From Gemmatimonadota bacterium (lineage in GTDB: Bacteria; Gemmatimonadota; Gemmatimonadetes; Palauibacterales; Palauibacteraceae), in the NCBI GenBank assembly GCA_016649455.1, contig JAENXO010000037.1, positions 1 through 11,601 of the forward strand: a stretch of DNA of 11,601 nucleotides. The letters run 5' to 3'. The translations under genes and the position numbers were made by a program. Positions 1 to 6,804 of this stretch are shown here, piece by piece. How positions within the stretch are numbered: position 1 is the stretch's first letter; every line of letters begins with the position of its first letter. The notes under the pieces are model-generated. The model ran no database searches. It was given only the letters and a program-made list of their open reading frames with translations, and was not told the origin of the DNA.

Positions 1-1473
1 CGTGATGGCTGCCCAGGTGATCACTCCACCGGCGAAGAACACGAGCCCTCGCAGGAACCCGAGCAGGCCCCCGAGCAGATGCATCGCCGAGCCGATGGCG
101 AACGGAGCGAGCAGCAACGCGAGGCCCGTCCACACGTACCAGTAGGAGTTGGAGCGACGGAGGTTGAGGCGCTCGACCCAGTCGTATCGCTTCAGGTCGA
201 AAATCTCGCCCGTCGCGTGCGCGGCCGCGATGAATGCAGCCGGAATGGCGAGTGCCGCGGCCAGGACGTAGAACGGAATCACCAGCCAGGTGACGATTCC
301 CACGACGAGCACCAGCCCGATCGGAACGAACAGCAGCTGTCCGGCGAGGCCGACGCCGAACGCCCTGGTCATGTCCAGGCGTGCCGTGTCCGCCACGACC
401 TCCAGCCGCGGACGGAAGAAGTAGACGATCGCGGCTCCCAGCAGGCCGAGCCCGATCAGCCAGCCGAGCGTGAGGGCGATTCCGCCCACCGCGTGGCCGA
501 TGTTGTGTCCGATCCGGCCGAAGAAGCCCCGATCGTGGCGCGACGTGTGAACCCGGACGTCCTGATCGACCAGGACGTCCACGGTCAGGTCGTCGAGCTC
601 GGAGAGCCCTTCGAGACCCTCGAAGTCTTCCAGGTCGAACGACACGGAAACGAGTTCGCCCACCACCACGCCGCCCTCGCGCAGCACTTCTCCGCCCACC
701 TGCAGCAGGTCGCCTTCCACCCGGGCGCCTTCCGCCAGGGTGAGCTCACCATCCAGCACGATTACGTCACCGCGAATCGTGCCCTCGAGGAGAACGTCAC
801 CGTCGAGCAGTGCCAGGTCTCCTTCGATTACCTGGTCGGCGCCTACGACGTAGTCATCGTGAACGACGAGCGCGACGTCCTCGCCCGACGCGAGCGCACG
901 CGATCCGATGCGCGACAGGGAGCGGTGGAGCTGTTCCATGCTCCGGGTCAGCCCATCGAGCGAGCGAATGCCGGGCGCGATCGATACCCTGCCGTCCCCG
1001 AGGTCGCCGACAATCGCGTTTTCGCCCGCCAGCACCGTTTCCGGCGACGCCGGCCGAAGCACGTCGATCGCGGCAGCGAGCGCAGCGGCTGACGCGGAGT
1101 TCGCTTCCGACGGCGGGCTCCAGCCCAGCAGCAGGTCGTCCACCGCGTCTGCGTCGAGCACGTCCGGATTCCGCAGCAGTTCTCGCCACGCTCGCTCGAG
1201 CGCTCCGCCCGCCTCGTACGATCCGCTTACGTTCCCATCCACCAGGACATCGCCGTCCTGGAATGAGATCGTCCGCGTCTCTCCAGAGGCGAGGTCGAGC
1301 TCCAGCGTCGCTTCGCCGGAGGACATCGTCACGGCGCTGCCGTAGACGGGGTTCTCCTGGGCGACCGCCTGCGCTCCCGTCACGAGGGCGAGTCCCAGCA
1401 GGACTGCCGCCGAAGCGACTCCTCTCCGAAGAAGGCGGAGGTTCCCCACACCCGATCCCGATTCGACCATCAT
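1..1473 (-). CDS. Exported bactofilin-like (polymer-forming) membrane protein, partial
   Basis: The frame is open from the left edge, giving 491 residues with the C-terminus missing. Seen: a signal peptide (residues 1-38, LRR then a hydrophobic run, AVA cleavage site near 38); a region of roughly 170 residues without a clear family match; a beta-repeat stretch at about 213-278 (IEGDLALLDGDV, RGDVIVLDGEL, VEGDLLQVGGEV) typical of the polymer-forming/bactofilin right-handed beta-helix; then a hydrophobic C-terminal part with membrane segments near 326-352, 377-418 and 442-491. Known: classic bactofilins are small cytoplasmic scaffold proteins, so the signal peptide and membrane domain here imply an extracytoplasmic beta-helix anchored in the membrane. 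Four ATG codons in tandem lie after GGAGGAGG; the third (1473, 6-nt spacing) is chosen, and 1470 (9 nt) is equally possible. It is the third gene after the sigma and anti-sigma genes, 73 nt downstream, so it is probably part of that operon. The domain call is fairly secure; its function is not known. Confidence 0.8.
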   Translation of the reverse strand, partial: MMVESGSGVGNLRLLRRGVASAAVLLGLALVTGAQAVAQENPVYGSAVTMSSGEATLELDLASGETRTISFQDGDVLVDGNVSGSYEAGGALERAWRELLRNPDVLDADAVDDLLLGWSPPSEANSASAAALAAAIDVLRPASPETVLAGENAIVGDLGDGRVSIAPGIRSLDGLTRSMEQLHRSLSRIGSRALASGEDVALVVHDDYVVGADQVIEGDLALLDGDVLLEGTIRGDVIVLDGELTLAEGARVEGDLLQVGGEVLREGGVVVGELVSVSFDLEDFEGLEGLSELDDLTVDVLVDQDVRVHTSRHDRGFFGRIGHNIGHAVGGIALTLGWLIGLGLLGAAIVYFFRPRLEVVADTARLDMTRAFGVGLAGQLLFVPIGLVLVVGIVTWLVIPFYVLAAALAIPAAFIAAAHATGEIFDLKRYDWVERLNLRRSNSYWYVWTGLALLLAPFAIGSAMHLLGGLLGFLRGLVFFAGGVITWAAIT

Positions 1474-1479
1474 CATCAT

Positions 1480-1487
1480 CCTCCTCC
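1480..1487 (-). promoter_or_regulatory. Ribosome binding site of the bactofilin-like gene
   Basis: On the minus strand GGAGGAGG directly abuts a run of four ATG codons (1479 to 1468). The first ATG touches the Shine-Dalgarno sequence and the second is only 3 nt away, so initiation is most likely at the third or fourth. This decides the start of the gene to within one residue. Confidence 0.7.
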
Positions 1488-1546
1488 ATCTCCCGGACGC
1501 CTGTCCAGTCGTACGGCACACGCTTCCACGTGCACCAGGTTGTCGA

Positions 1547-2164
1547 TCATCCAATTCGTCTTACTCCGGTTCTTATCGCACTGGGCGAGACTTCCATGAG
1601 TTTCAGCAGCATCCACATTGAGACCATCCCGACCAGCGTCAACGTCGCCAGGGCGCCAACGGCGCTCCACGCGTTCAAGTCGGCCCGGAACGCCTCCAGC
1701 AGCGTCGCGAGGCCGGAGTCGTACACGACCCTTCCGACTGCCACGACCGCCTGCCAGACGAGGCCTGTCCCACGCTCGTAAACCAGCTTTGCCATGACGC
1801 CCGGCGTGACCTGCGGATAGGTGGTGAGCCAGACGATCGTGCCGATCACGGCTGCGACGGCCGTCGCACCGGCCGCAGCGACCCGCGGCGGGTGTGCGCG
1901 AAGTCCATCCAGCGCCCGACTCCATCTCGGGGCAGGCAGCTGGACGGAAGCCATGACCCGGTTGGCGAATCCGGTCGATGGGACGAGCACCTCCAGGGCG
2001 GTGAACCGCGCCTGAAGCGAGCCGACCTCCGCTACTTCCCGCCTGCAGCCTCCGCACGAAGCAAGATGACGCGACTCGCCCGGCCCGGGCTCTCCGCCCA
2101 TGCCGATGCGCTCTCTGGCCTCCGCGGCCAGGTGCGTCGTCGTCTCTGTATTCGTGTCGTTCAT
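1547..2164 (-). CDS. Zinc-finger (ZAS/HC2-like) transmembrane anti-sigma factor
   Basis: This 205-residue protein is probably the inner-membrane partner that holds the neighbouring ECF sigma factor inactive. Seen: a short cytoplasmic N-terminal part with the H-x3-C-x2-C signature (H33, C37, C40), the mark of ZAS-type anti-sigma factors; a proline/arginine-rich linker; a transmembrane helix at about 94-113; and a second hydrophobic helix at about 166-187, leaving a small loop between them. Two helices suggest both ends are cytoplasmic, unlike single-pass RseA-type proteins. The start at 2164 has GGAGG 10 nt upstream. An earlier in-frame ATG at 2236 overlaps the end of the sigma gene and would add 24 residues (MTIRKTE...), but it has no clear ribosome binding site. 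The gene begins 52 nt after the sigma stop. Family assignment rests on the HxxxCxxC motif plus context; overall similarity to known anti-sigma factors is weak. Confidence 0.8.
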   Translation of the reverse strand: MNDTNTETTTHLAAEARERIGMGGEPGPGESRHLASCGGCRREVAEVGSLQARFTALEVLVPSTGFANRVMASVQLPAPRWSRALDGLRAHPPRVAAAGATAVAAVIGTIVWLTTYPQVTPGVMAKLVYERGTGLVWQAVVAVGRVVYDSGLATLLEAFRADLNAWSAVGALATLTLVGMVSMWMLLKLMEVSPSAIRTGVRRIG

Positions 2165-2216
2165 GACAGCGTTTCCTCCATTCCCTCGACCGTACGGAGG
2201 CCGGGGGGTTCGGGTT

Positions 2217-2819
2217 TCAGTCTTCCGAATCGTCATACGAGCCCGAAAGAGCGGCCCGCAGCTCGCGTCGCGCGCGAAAGATGTATGTCTTCACGGTTCC
2301 CAGCGGGATTCCCATGATCTCGGAGATCTCTTCGTACGACCGTTCCTCCACGTGGCGCAGCAGGATCGCGGTCCGGTAGTCCTCGCGCAGGCCGCCGATC
2401 GCCTCTTCAAGCTCGCCGGCGAGCTCCTTCGCGACGAGGCGATCATCGGGTGCCTCCTCGTCGGATTCGAGGTTCAGCGAGGTCGCTTCCTGGCGCTCCG
2501 GGGTCAGCGCATCCGGGGCTCCGTGCACCGATATGGTCGGCAGTTCCCGCTTCCGCAGGTGATCTACTGTCAGGTTGTAAGCGATCTTGAACAGCCATGA
2601 AGAGAAGCGATACGATCGATCGTATCGGTCCAGGTTGTTGAATGTGCGGACGAATACGTCTTGCGACAGGTCCTCGGCCAGTTCCCGGTCGCGAACCATG
2701 CGGAAGACGATCGAGAATACCGGACGCTCGAAGCGGTGAACCAGCTCGCGAGCGGCTCGCTCATCACCACGCCGACTGAGTCGGACGAGCTCCTTGTCGG
2801 TCTTCTCGGCGTAGTCCAA
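2217..2819 (-). CDS. RNA polymerase ECF sigma factor (RpoE/SigW-like)
   Basis: A 200-residue sigma-70 family protein of ECF length that directs RNA polymerase to a special set of promoters. Seen: sigma region 2 at about 21-91 (AEDLSQDVFVRTF, then FSSWLFKIAYNLTVDHLRKRE), an acidic linker at about 105-130, and sigma region 4 at about 134-189 (LREDYRTAILLRHVEERSYEEISEIMGIPLGTVKTYIFRARREL, a helix-turn-helix). Regions 1 and 3 are absent, as expected for ECF sigmas. The start is a TTG codon with GGAGGAG 12 nt upstream, a rather long spacing; no better start is visible in frame. It is the first gene of the sigma/anti-sigma/bactofilin-like operon and is divergent from the metallophosphoesterase gene. 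Autoregulation is likely by family habit, but I could not find a well-spaced ECF-type promoter upstream. The signal it responds to cannot be read from the sequence; the operon partner suggests the envelope. Confidence 0.95.
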   Translation of the reverse strand: MDYAEKTDKELVRLSRRGDERAARELVHRFERPVFSIVFRMVRDRELAEDLSQDVFVRTFNNLDRYDRSYRFSSWLFKIAYNLTVDHLRKRELPTISVHGAPDALTPERQEATSLNLESDEEAPDDRLVAKELAGELEEAIGGLREDYRTAILLRHVEERSYEEISEIMGIPLGTVKTYIFRARRELRAALSGSYDDSED

Positions 2820-2924
2820 TCCGGTTCGCCGCTCCTCCAGATCTGCTCCGAGGCCGGCGTTGCCGCCCCGTCGTCTCCGCCCTACCGTGGCGGGAACCTA
2901 GACGCCGGGCCGGTTCCCCGACAA

Positions 2925-2944
2925 CAGGAATCCCGGGATTCCTG
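2925..2944. promoter_or_regulatory. Perfect 20-bp palindrome, candidate operator
   Basis: CAGGAATCCC followed by its exact reverse complement GGGATTCCTG, with no spacer. It lies between the divergent sigma gene (start 2819) and metallophosphoesterase gene (start 2996). It is flanked by two direct copies of GTTCCCCG (2913-2920 and 2947-2954), which read CGGGGAAC on the minus strand. A dimeric regulator site is the simplest reading; no regulator is encoded next to it, so this is inference. Confidence 0.5.
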
Positions 2945-2995
2945 GCGTTCCCCGGTCCGGATACTGCGCCTGTGGCCCGGACCTGGGAGAGACCA

Positions 2996-3484
2996 GTGCG
3001 AGTCGGATTGATCAGCGACATACATGGAAAGCTCCGGGCCGAGGTGTTCGATCTGCTCGCCGGCGTGGACCGGATTCTATTCGCCGGGGACGTGGAGCGG
3101 CTCGAGCTGCTGGACGAACTGGAGGTGATCGCACCGCTCGATGCGGTCTGGGGCAACGTGGACGGTCACGAGATCCGCAGGTGGACTGCCGAGTCGGTGG
3201 AACTCGAGCTGGAGGGCGTGCACTTCGCGGTCACACACGGCAACCTCGTGGCACCGAACTTCGATTCGCTGCTCAAGCTGTTTCCAACCGCAGATGTGAT
3301 CGTGCACGGCCACAGTCACGTGCCGCGGTGTGATCGCCGGGGCAGCAGGTGGATCGTAAACCCCGGCGCCGCCACGAAGCCCCGGTCCGGGCACCCCGCG
3401 TCGGTGGCGATCGCGCGGGTGGAAGACGGGGAGGTCGAGATCACGCACCTGTCGCTGGCGGACGGGGCTCTGTTTACTCCGTAG
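2996..3484 (+). CDS. YfcE/MJ0936-family metallophosphoesterase
   Basis: A 162-residue calcineurin-like phosphoesterase, normal length for the small YfcE/MJ0936 group, which hydrolyses phosphodiesters with a two-metal centre; the natural substrate is generally unclear. All metal-ligand motifs are present in order: D8-x-H10 (SDIHG), G31-D32, G53-N54-x-D56, H81 (THGN), and G105-H106-x-H108. The protein is probably soluble and cytoplasmic. The start chosen is GTG at 2996, with GGGAGA 5 nt upstream and the family-typical beginning V-R-V-G-L-I-S-D. An in-frame GTG at 2972 would add eight residues but lacks a ribosome binding site. It is transcribed away from the sigma operon and towards mutM; only 19 nt separate its stop from the mutM stop, with no convincing terminator. 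Nothing ties its job to its neighbours. Confidence 0.9.
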   Translation: MRVGLISDIHGKLRAEVFDLLAGVDRILFAGDVERLELLDELEVIAPLDAVWGNVDGHEIRRWTAESVELELEGVHFAVTHGNLVAPNFDSLLKLFPTADVIVHGHSHVPRCDRRGSRWIVNPGAATKPRSGHPASVAIARVEDGEVEITHLSLADGALFTP

Positions 3485-3503
3485 TCTGTCGGTCCCCTGT
3501 GAA

Positions 3504-4331
3504 TCAGCGCTGACAGCCGGGGCAGTAGTATGTGCTTCTGCCCGCCTGCACGATCCGAAGAATGACCTGGCCGCAATTCGTGCACGGCTCACCGTCGCGA
3601 CCGTACACCTCGAGCAGGGTCTGGAACGAACCGGATCTGCCGTTCACCGCCCGGTAGTCGCGGAACGTCGTCCCCGAACTGTCCAGCGACGAACGGAGAA
3701 TGCGGCGAAGGGATCGATGTAGCCGGCGGACCTCCTCGTCCGTCAGGTCGGATACCGGCCGGGTCGGGTCGATACGGGCCCGGTGCAGCGCTTCACTGGC
3801 GTAGATGTTCCCGACGCCCGCCACCCGGGACTGGTCCATCAGGGCATTCTTGACCGGCGCGCGACCACGCCGGAGGGCCTGTCCGAGGTCGGCGGCCCGG
3901 AAGCCGGAATCCAGTGGCTCCGGGCCGAAACGCGATTCCTCCAGCGCCCACTCTGGTTCGGAGAGCAGCAGGAAGCCCCCGAGTCGCCTCACGTCGTCGT
4001 AGAACAGCGTCCGGCCATCGTCGAGGTCGAATTCGGCGGCAACATGCCGGAAACCGGCGAGCGGCGGGACGGCACCCCGTCCGACGGCGAATCGCCCGGT
4101 CATCCGCAGCTGCGTGACCAGGATTCCAAGGTCGAGTCGCAGCAGGAGCCACTTAGCGCGCCGATCCACCGCGAGAATGTGCCGGCCCTCGAGTCGGCGG
4201 CGAAATTCTGCACCGGGCAGAGCATCGATGATGATGTCGTCGTGGTGGATCCTTACCGCCGTGATCCGCCGACCCTCGAGCTCCGGGGCAAGGTCCCGGC
4301 GGATGGTCTCTACCTCCGGAAGTTCTGGCAT
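3504..4331 (-). CDS. mutM: Formamidopyrimidine-DNA glycosylase (Fpg/MutM)
   Basis: Bifunctional base-excision repair enzyme that removes 8-oxoguanine and formamidopyrimidines and nicks the abasic site by beta,delta-elimination. The 275 residues match the family length. Seen: the catalytic N-terminus P2-E3 (PELPEVETIRR), K60 in the RRAKW motif (equivalent to Lys57 of the E. coli enzyme), the helix-two-turn-helix segment with VAGVGNIYASEALHRARIDP, and the C-terminal zinc finger C250-x2-C253-x16-C270-x2-C273, ending two residues after the last cysteine. It is therefore Fpg rather than Nei. The ATG overlaps the purD stop by one base (TGATG), so translation is likely coupled to purD. No obvious strong Shine-Dalgarno is present. 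It is the last gene of the minus-strand row. Confidence 0.97.
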   Translation of the reverse strand: MPELPEVETIRRDLAPELEGRRITAVRIHHDDIIIDALPGAEFRRRLEGRHILAVDRRAKWLLLRLDLGILVTQLRMTGRFAVGRGAVPPLAGFRHVAAEFDLDDGRTLFYDDVRRLGGFLLLSEPEWALEESRFGPEPLDSGFRAADLGQALRRGRAPVKNALMDQSRVAGVGNIYASEALHRARIDPTRPVSDLTDEEVRRLHRSLRRILRSSLDSSGTTFRDYRAVNGRSGSFQTLLEVYGRDGEPCTNCGQVILRIVQAGRSTYYCPGCQR

Positions 4332-5608
4332 CAGCTCAGTTCCGAGCGCCCGATGTCCTTCCTCCAGGTCGCGCCGTCGAACCGGATGCGGGCCGCGGCC
4401 GCCCGGCTCCGCTCTGCGGCTTCGGCCAGGTCTGCGCCGATTCCCGTCACCCCGAAAACGCGCCCACCAGCCGTGACCAGGCCGTCGGGGCCCATCGCGG
4501 TGCCCGCGTGGTACAACCGCACGGTGGGCCCCTCGAGGTCAGCCGGAATCTCGATCGGAATCCCCTTCGGATATGATCCGGGGTAGCCGCCGCTCACCAC
4601 GACCGTTACGAGCGCCGCCCCGGGCGACAGGTCGGGAGTCCAACCCTCGAGACCTCCGCCCCGGGCCACGGCGTCCATCGGTTCGACCAGGTCACTGCGC
4701 GTGAGAGGAAGGACGACCTGGGCCTCCGGGTCGCCGAGTCGGCAATTGAACTCGATCACTTTCGGACCGTCGGCTGTCAGCATCAGACCGGCGTACAGGA
4801 ATCCCCTGTACGGGCAGCCGCGGGATGCCATGCCTGCGAGAACCGGCTCGGCCACCTCTGTTCTGATCTGGTCGATGAGGGCCATGTCGGCGCCTCCGAC
4901 GGGAGAATAGGCGCCCATTCCGCCGGTGTTCGGTCCGAGATCGTCCTCAAGCAGACGCTTGTGGTCACGGGATGGAACCAGCGGTACGGCCGTCCTTCCG
5001 TCGGTGAGGAAGAAAACCGACAGCTCCTCTCCGTCCATGAACTCCTCGACGACCAGCTTGTCTCCAGCGGCGCCGAATCTCCGATCTACCATGACCTCCT
5101 GGACCGCGCGCTCGGCCTCCTGTCGGTCCAGGCAGACAATGGCCCCCTTACCAGCCGCGAGGCCGGATGCTTTCACCACGATCGGCCCGGATCCGGCCCG
5201 CACGTGAGCGAGCGCGGCCTCGGGGTCCGTAAACACCTCGAATCCCGCGGTGGGAACGCCCTCCTCTAACATCAACTGCTTGGCGAACGCCTTGGAAGAC
5301 TCGATCCTCGCGGCTGCCGCACTCGGGCCGAACAGGGGCAGACCTTCTGCGGCGAATGCATCGCCGATCCCGCCCGCCAGCGGCGCCTCGGGCCCGACGA
5401 TCGTCAGGCTCGCCCGCTCTGCCCGGGCCAGCTCGACCAGGCCCGGAACATCGTCGGCCGCGACCGCTGCGTTTCGTCCCAGCCGTGCCGTTCCCGGATT
5501 GCCGGGAGCGATCAGGAGGTCTGTTTCCGGAGCGTTGGTTCGAATCGACGCGGCCATCGCATGCTCACGGCCGCCGTTTCCCACGAGGAGGATCGTTTTC
5601 GAGTTCAT
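4331..5608 (-). CDS. purD: Phosphoribosylamine-glycine ligase (GAR synthetase, PurD)
   Basis: Catalyses the second step of de novo purine synthesis: phosphoribosylamine + glycine + ATP to glycinamide ribonucleotide. The 425 residues match the monofunctional bacterial form. Seen: N-terminal GNGGREHA (10-17), VGPEAPLAGG (71-80), the ATP-grasp domain with VVKASGLAAGKG (144-155), SRDHKR (213-218), LGPNTGGMGAYSP (224-236) and the metal-binding EFNCRLGDPEAQ (286-297), then the C-terminal domain. The start is the ATG at 5608; no good Shine-Dalgarno is visible in front of it, but the MNSKTILLVG beginning is the family norm. A strong hairpin lies 18-56 nt upstream, between the M48 gene and purD. It is not fused to other purine genes, and none of those are nearby. 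It overlaps mutM by one base. Confidence 0.97.
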   Translation of the reverse strand: MNSKTILLVGNGGREHAMAASIRTNAPETDLLIAPGNPGTARLGRNAAVAADDVPGLVELARAERASLTIVGPEAPLAGGIGDAFAAEGLPLFGPSAAAARIESSKAFAKQLMLEEGVPTAGFEVFTDPEAALAHVRAGSGPIVVKASGLAAGKGAIVCLDRQEAERAVQEVMVDRRFGAAGDKLVVEEFMDGEELSVFFLTDGRTAVPLVPSRDHKRLLEDDLGPNTGGMGAYSPVGGADMALIDQIRTEVAEPVLAGMASRGCPYRGFLYAGLMLTADGPKVIEFNCRLGDPEAQVVLPLTRSDLVEPMDAVARGGGLEGWTPDLSPGAALVTVVVSGGYPGSYPKGIPIEIPADLEGPTVRLYHAGTAMGPDGLVTAGGRVFGVTGIGADLAEAAERSRAAAARIRFDGATWRKDIGRSELS

Positions 5609-5625
5609 GCGAGCTACGATGCAGA

Positions 5626-5664
5626 GCGCGGCCCGCCCCCGCCACCCGGCGGGAGGGGCCGCGC
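5626..5664. other. Strong GC-rich hairpin between the M48 gene and purD
   Basis: Outer arms GCGCGGCCC (5626-5634) and GGGCCGCGC (5656-5664) pair perfectly; the inner parts (GCCCCCGCC against GGCGGGAG) extend the stem to about 17 bp with one bulge or mismatch around an ACCC loop. In the minus-strand transcript it follows the M48 stop and precedes the purD ATG. It lacks a U-tract afterwards, so it is not a textbook intrinsic terminator. It may be a termination-like, RNA-stability or processing element. Confidence 0.55.
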
Positions 5665-5692
5665 AACTGAGCGGCGGAGATGACCGGAAGGG

Positions 5693-6691
5693 TCAGGTCT
5701 CGCGTGACTTCCGCCACACGTCTCCGACTTTGGATTTGAGCCGGTCCACGGCGGCATCCACCTCGTCGAAGATCTCGTGCGCAGAGTCCGTGTAACCGCG
5801 CATCGCCTCCTCCACGTCCTTTCTGTAAGGACGCATGTCGGCTTCGTCGCGACGCTGGTAGTCCCCGGCCATGATTCTCTCGTACGTGCCGGAGTCGATC
5901 CAGTCGCGCAGCTCGGCCACGCGAACCACCGCGAACGGGTGCGTGGCTCCGATGGCGTTCAGCACCTTGTACACGGAATCCAGCAGGTCTCCACCCTCGC
6001 GGTACTCGTCCGACTGCGCGATGAAGGCGTCCAGGTCGAGCGGCTCGCCACGCGTGCCACCGGCCAGCTTCATGAGCGAGCTCATCACGATCTCCGGGTC
6101 CTGCATCCCGAGCAGGGCGGCACGGTCGCAGGACAGCTCCGACTTCCGGTACCACTCGAGCAGGGCCAGGAGGATCGGGAGTACTGCGATCCCGGCGAGC
6201 GGGAACCGGAACACGGTGAGCTTCATGAGCAGCAGCAGCAGGGTCCGGTACAGAACGTGGCCGCTGAGGATGTGTCCGACCTCATGCGCGATCACCGCCT
6301 CGGTCTCGTCCCGATTCAGCACCTCGAGCATCGAGGAGTTGAGCACGATGAACGGATCGCCCAGTCCCACGGCGCCCGCATTCACCACCGGCGTCTGCGA
6401 CACGTAAAGCTCGGGGACTTCTTCGAGATCGAGAATCTCGCATACGCGCAGCAGCCGTTCGTGTACCCACGGATACTGCACCTCGGATACCCGCACCGCG
6501 TTCGCCTTGAATGCGAGGCGAATCGCACGCTCTCCGAACATCCCGAACACTTTGCGCAAGGCCAGATCGAAACCCGGGATCTTCCGCAGGGCATTGAGCG
6601 CGGCCCGGTCAGCCGGGTGCTCCCAGGCAATCGGGCTGATATCGGTCAGCACGCGTCGCTGCGAAGTGTCTTTGCTGTCGTTGTCGTCCAT
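5693..6691 (-). CDS. M48 family (HtpX/Ste24-like) zinc metalloprotease
   Basis: A 332-residue membrane-associated peptidase of the M48 family, probably acting on damaged or processed membrane proteins. Seen: the zinc site H136-E-V-G-H140, the third ligand E185 in SELSCDRAA (ExxxD form), and a hydrophobic stretch at about 149-178 (LLLLLMKL...GIAVLPILLALLEW) directly between them, enough for one long or two short membrane helices. Unlike E. coli HtpX, there are no N-terminal membrane helices; the first 115 residues look soluble and contain the usual M48 stretch NAGAVGLGDPFIVLNSSMLE. The C-terminal 90 residues are charged. The start ATG has GGAAGG 5 nt upstream. It lies 113 nt after the PLP-enzyme gene and 84 nt before purD, each gap holding a palindrome or hairpin, so it may be its own unit. 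The exact substrate is unknown. Confidence 0.9.
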   Translation of the reverse strand: MDDNDSKDTSQRRVLTDISPIAWEHPADRAALNALRKIPGFDLALRKVFGMFGERAIRLAFKANAVRVSEVQYPWVHERLLRVCEILDLEEVPELYVSQTPVVNAGAVGLGDPFIVLNSSMLEVLNRDETEAVIAHEVGHILSGHVLYRTLLLLLMKLTVFRFPLAGIAVLPILLALLEWYRKSELSCDRAALLGMQDPEIVMSSLMKLAGGTRGEPLDLDAFIAQSDEYREGGDLLDSVYKVLNAIGATHPFAVVRVAELRDWIDSGTYERIMAGDYQRRDEADMRPYRKDVEEAMRGYTDSAHEIFDEVDAAVDRLKSKVGDVWRKSRET

Positions 6692-6706
6692 CTCCGCCTT
6701 CCATGT

Positions 6707-6735
6707 GTCTGGAGATCCCGGGATCCGGTCCAGAC
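6707..6735. promoter_or_regulatory. Bulged palindrome just upstream of the M48 gene
   Basis: GTCTGGA (6707-6713), the perfect 12-bp palindrome GATCCCGGGATC (6714-6725), CGG, then TCCAGAC (6729-6735). The outer arms are complementary, so the whole is an inverted repeat with a 3-nt bulge. It ends four bases before the Shine-Dalgarno of the M48 gene. It shares the core ATCCCGGGAT with the palindrome at 2925-2944. It could be an operator, or an RNA hairpin affecting translation. Confidence 0.45.
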
Positions 6736-6767
6736 CGCTCCCGTCACTCGTTACCCGGCACTACGCG

Positions 6768-6785
6768 AACCGCCCGGTGGCGGTT
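6768..6785 (-). terminator. Possible terminator-like hairpin after the PLP-enzyme gene
   Basis: On the minus strand AACCGCC, loop ACCG, GGCGGTT form a perfect 7-bp GC-rich stem about 20 nt after the stop codon of the cystathionine gamma-synthase family gene. The following bases are CGCGTAG, so there is no real U-tract. It is weak as an intrinsic terminator and is listed for its position. Confidence 0.35.
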
Positions 6786-6804
6786 TCAGCTTCGCAGTCC
6801 GGGG

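Noticed and set aside
79..1092. Plus-strand open frame (337 codons) opposite the bactofilin-like gene
   Set aside because: The minus strand has a signal peptide, a repeat domain and membrane segments with a strong ribosome binding site; this frame is low-complexity His/Glu/Arg.
2899..2919. Autoregulatory ECF promoter (GGAACC ... CGTCTA) for the sigma gene
   Set aside because: Both words are present on the minus strand but only 7 bp apart; ECF promoters need about 16.
3485..3520. Bidirectional terminator between the metallophosphoesterase gene and mutM
   Set aside because: There is only a 10-bp palindrome (TCAGCGCTGA) over the mutM stop and a 5-bp CTGTC/GACAG pair, without T-tracts on either strand.
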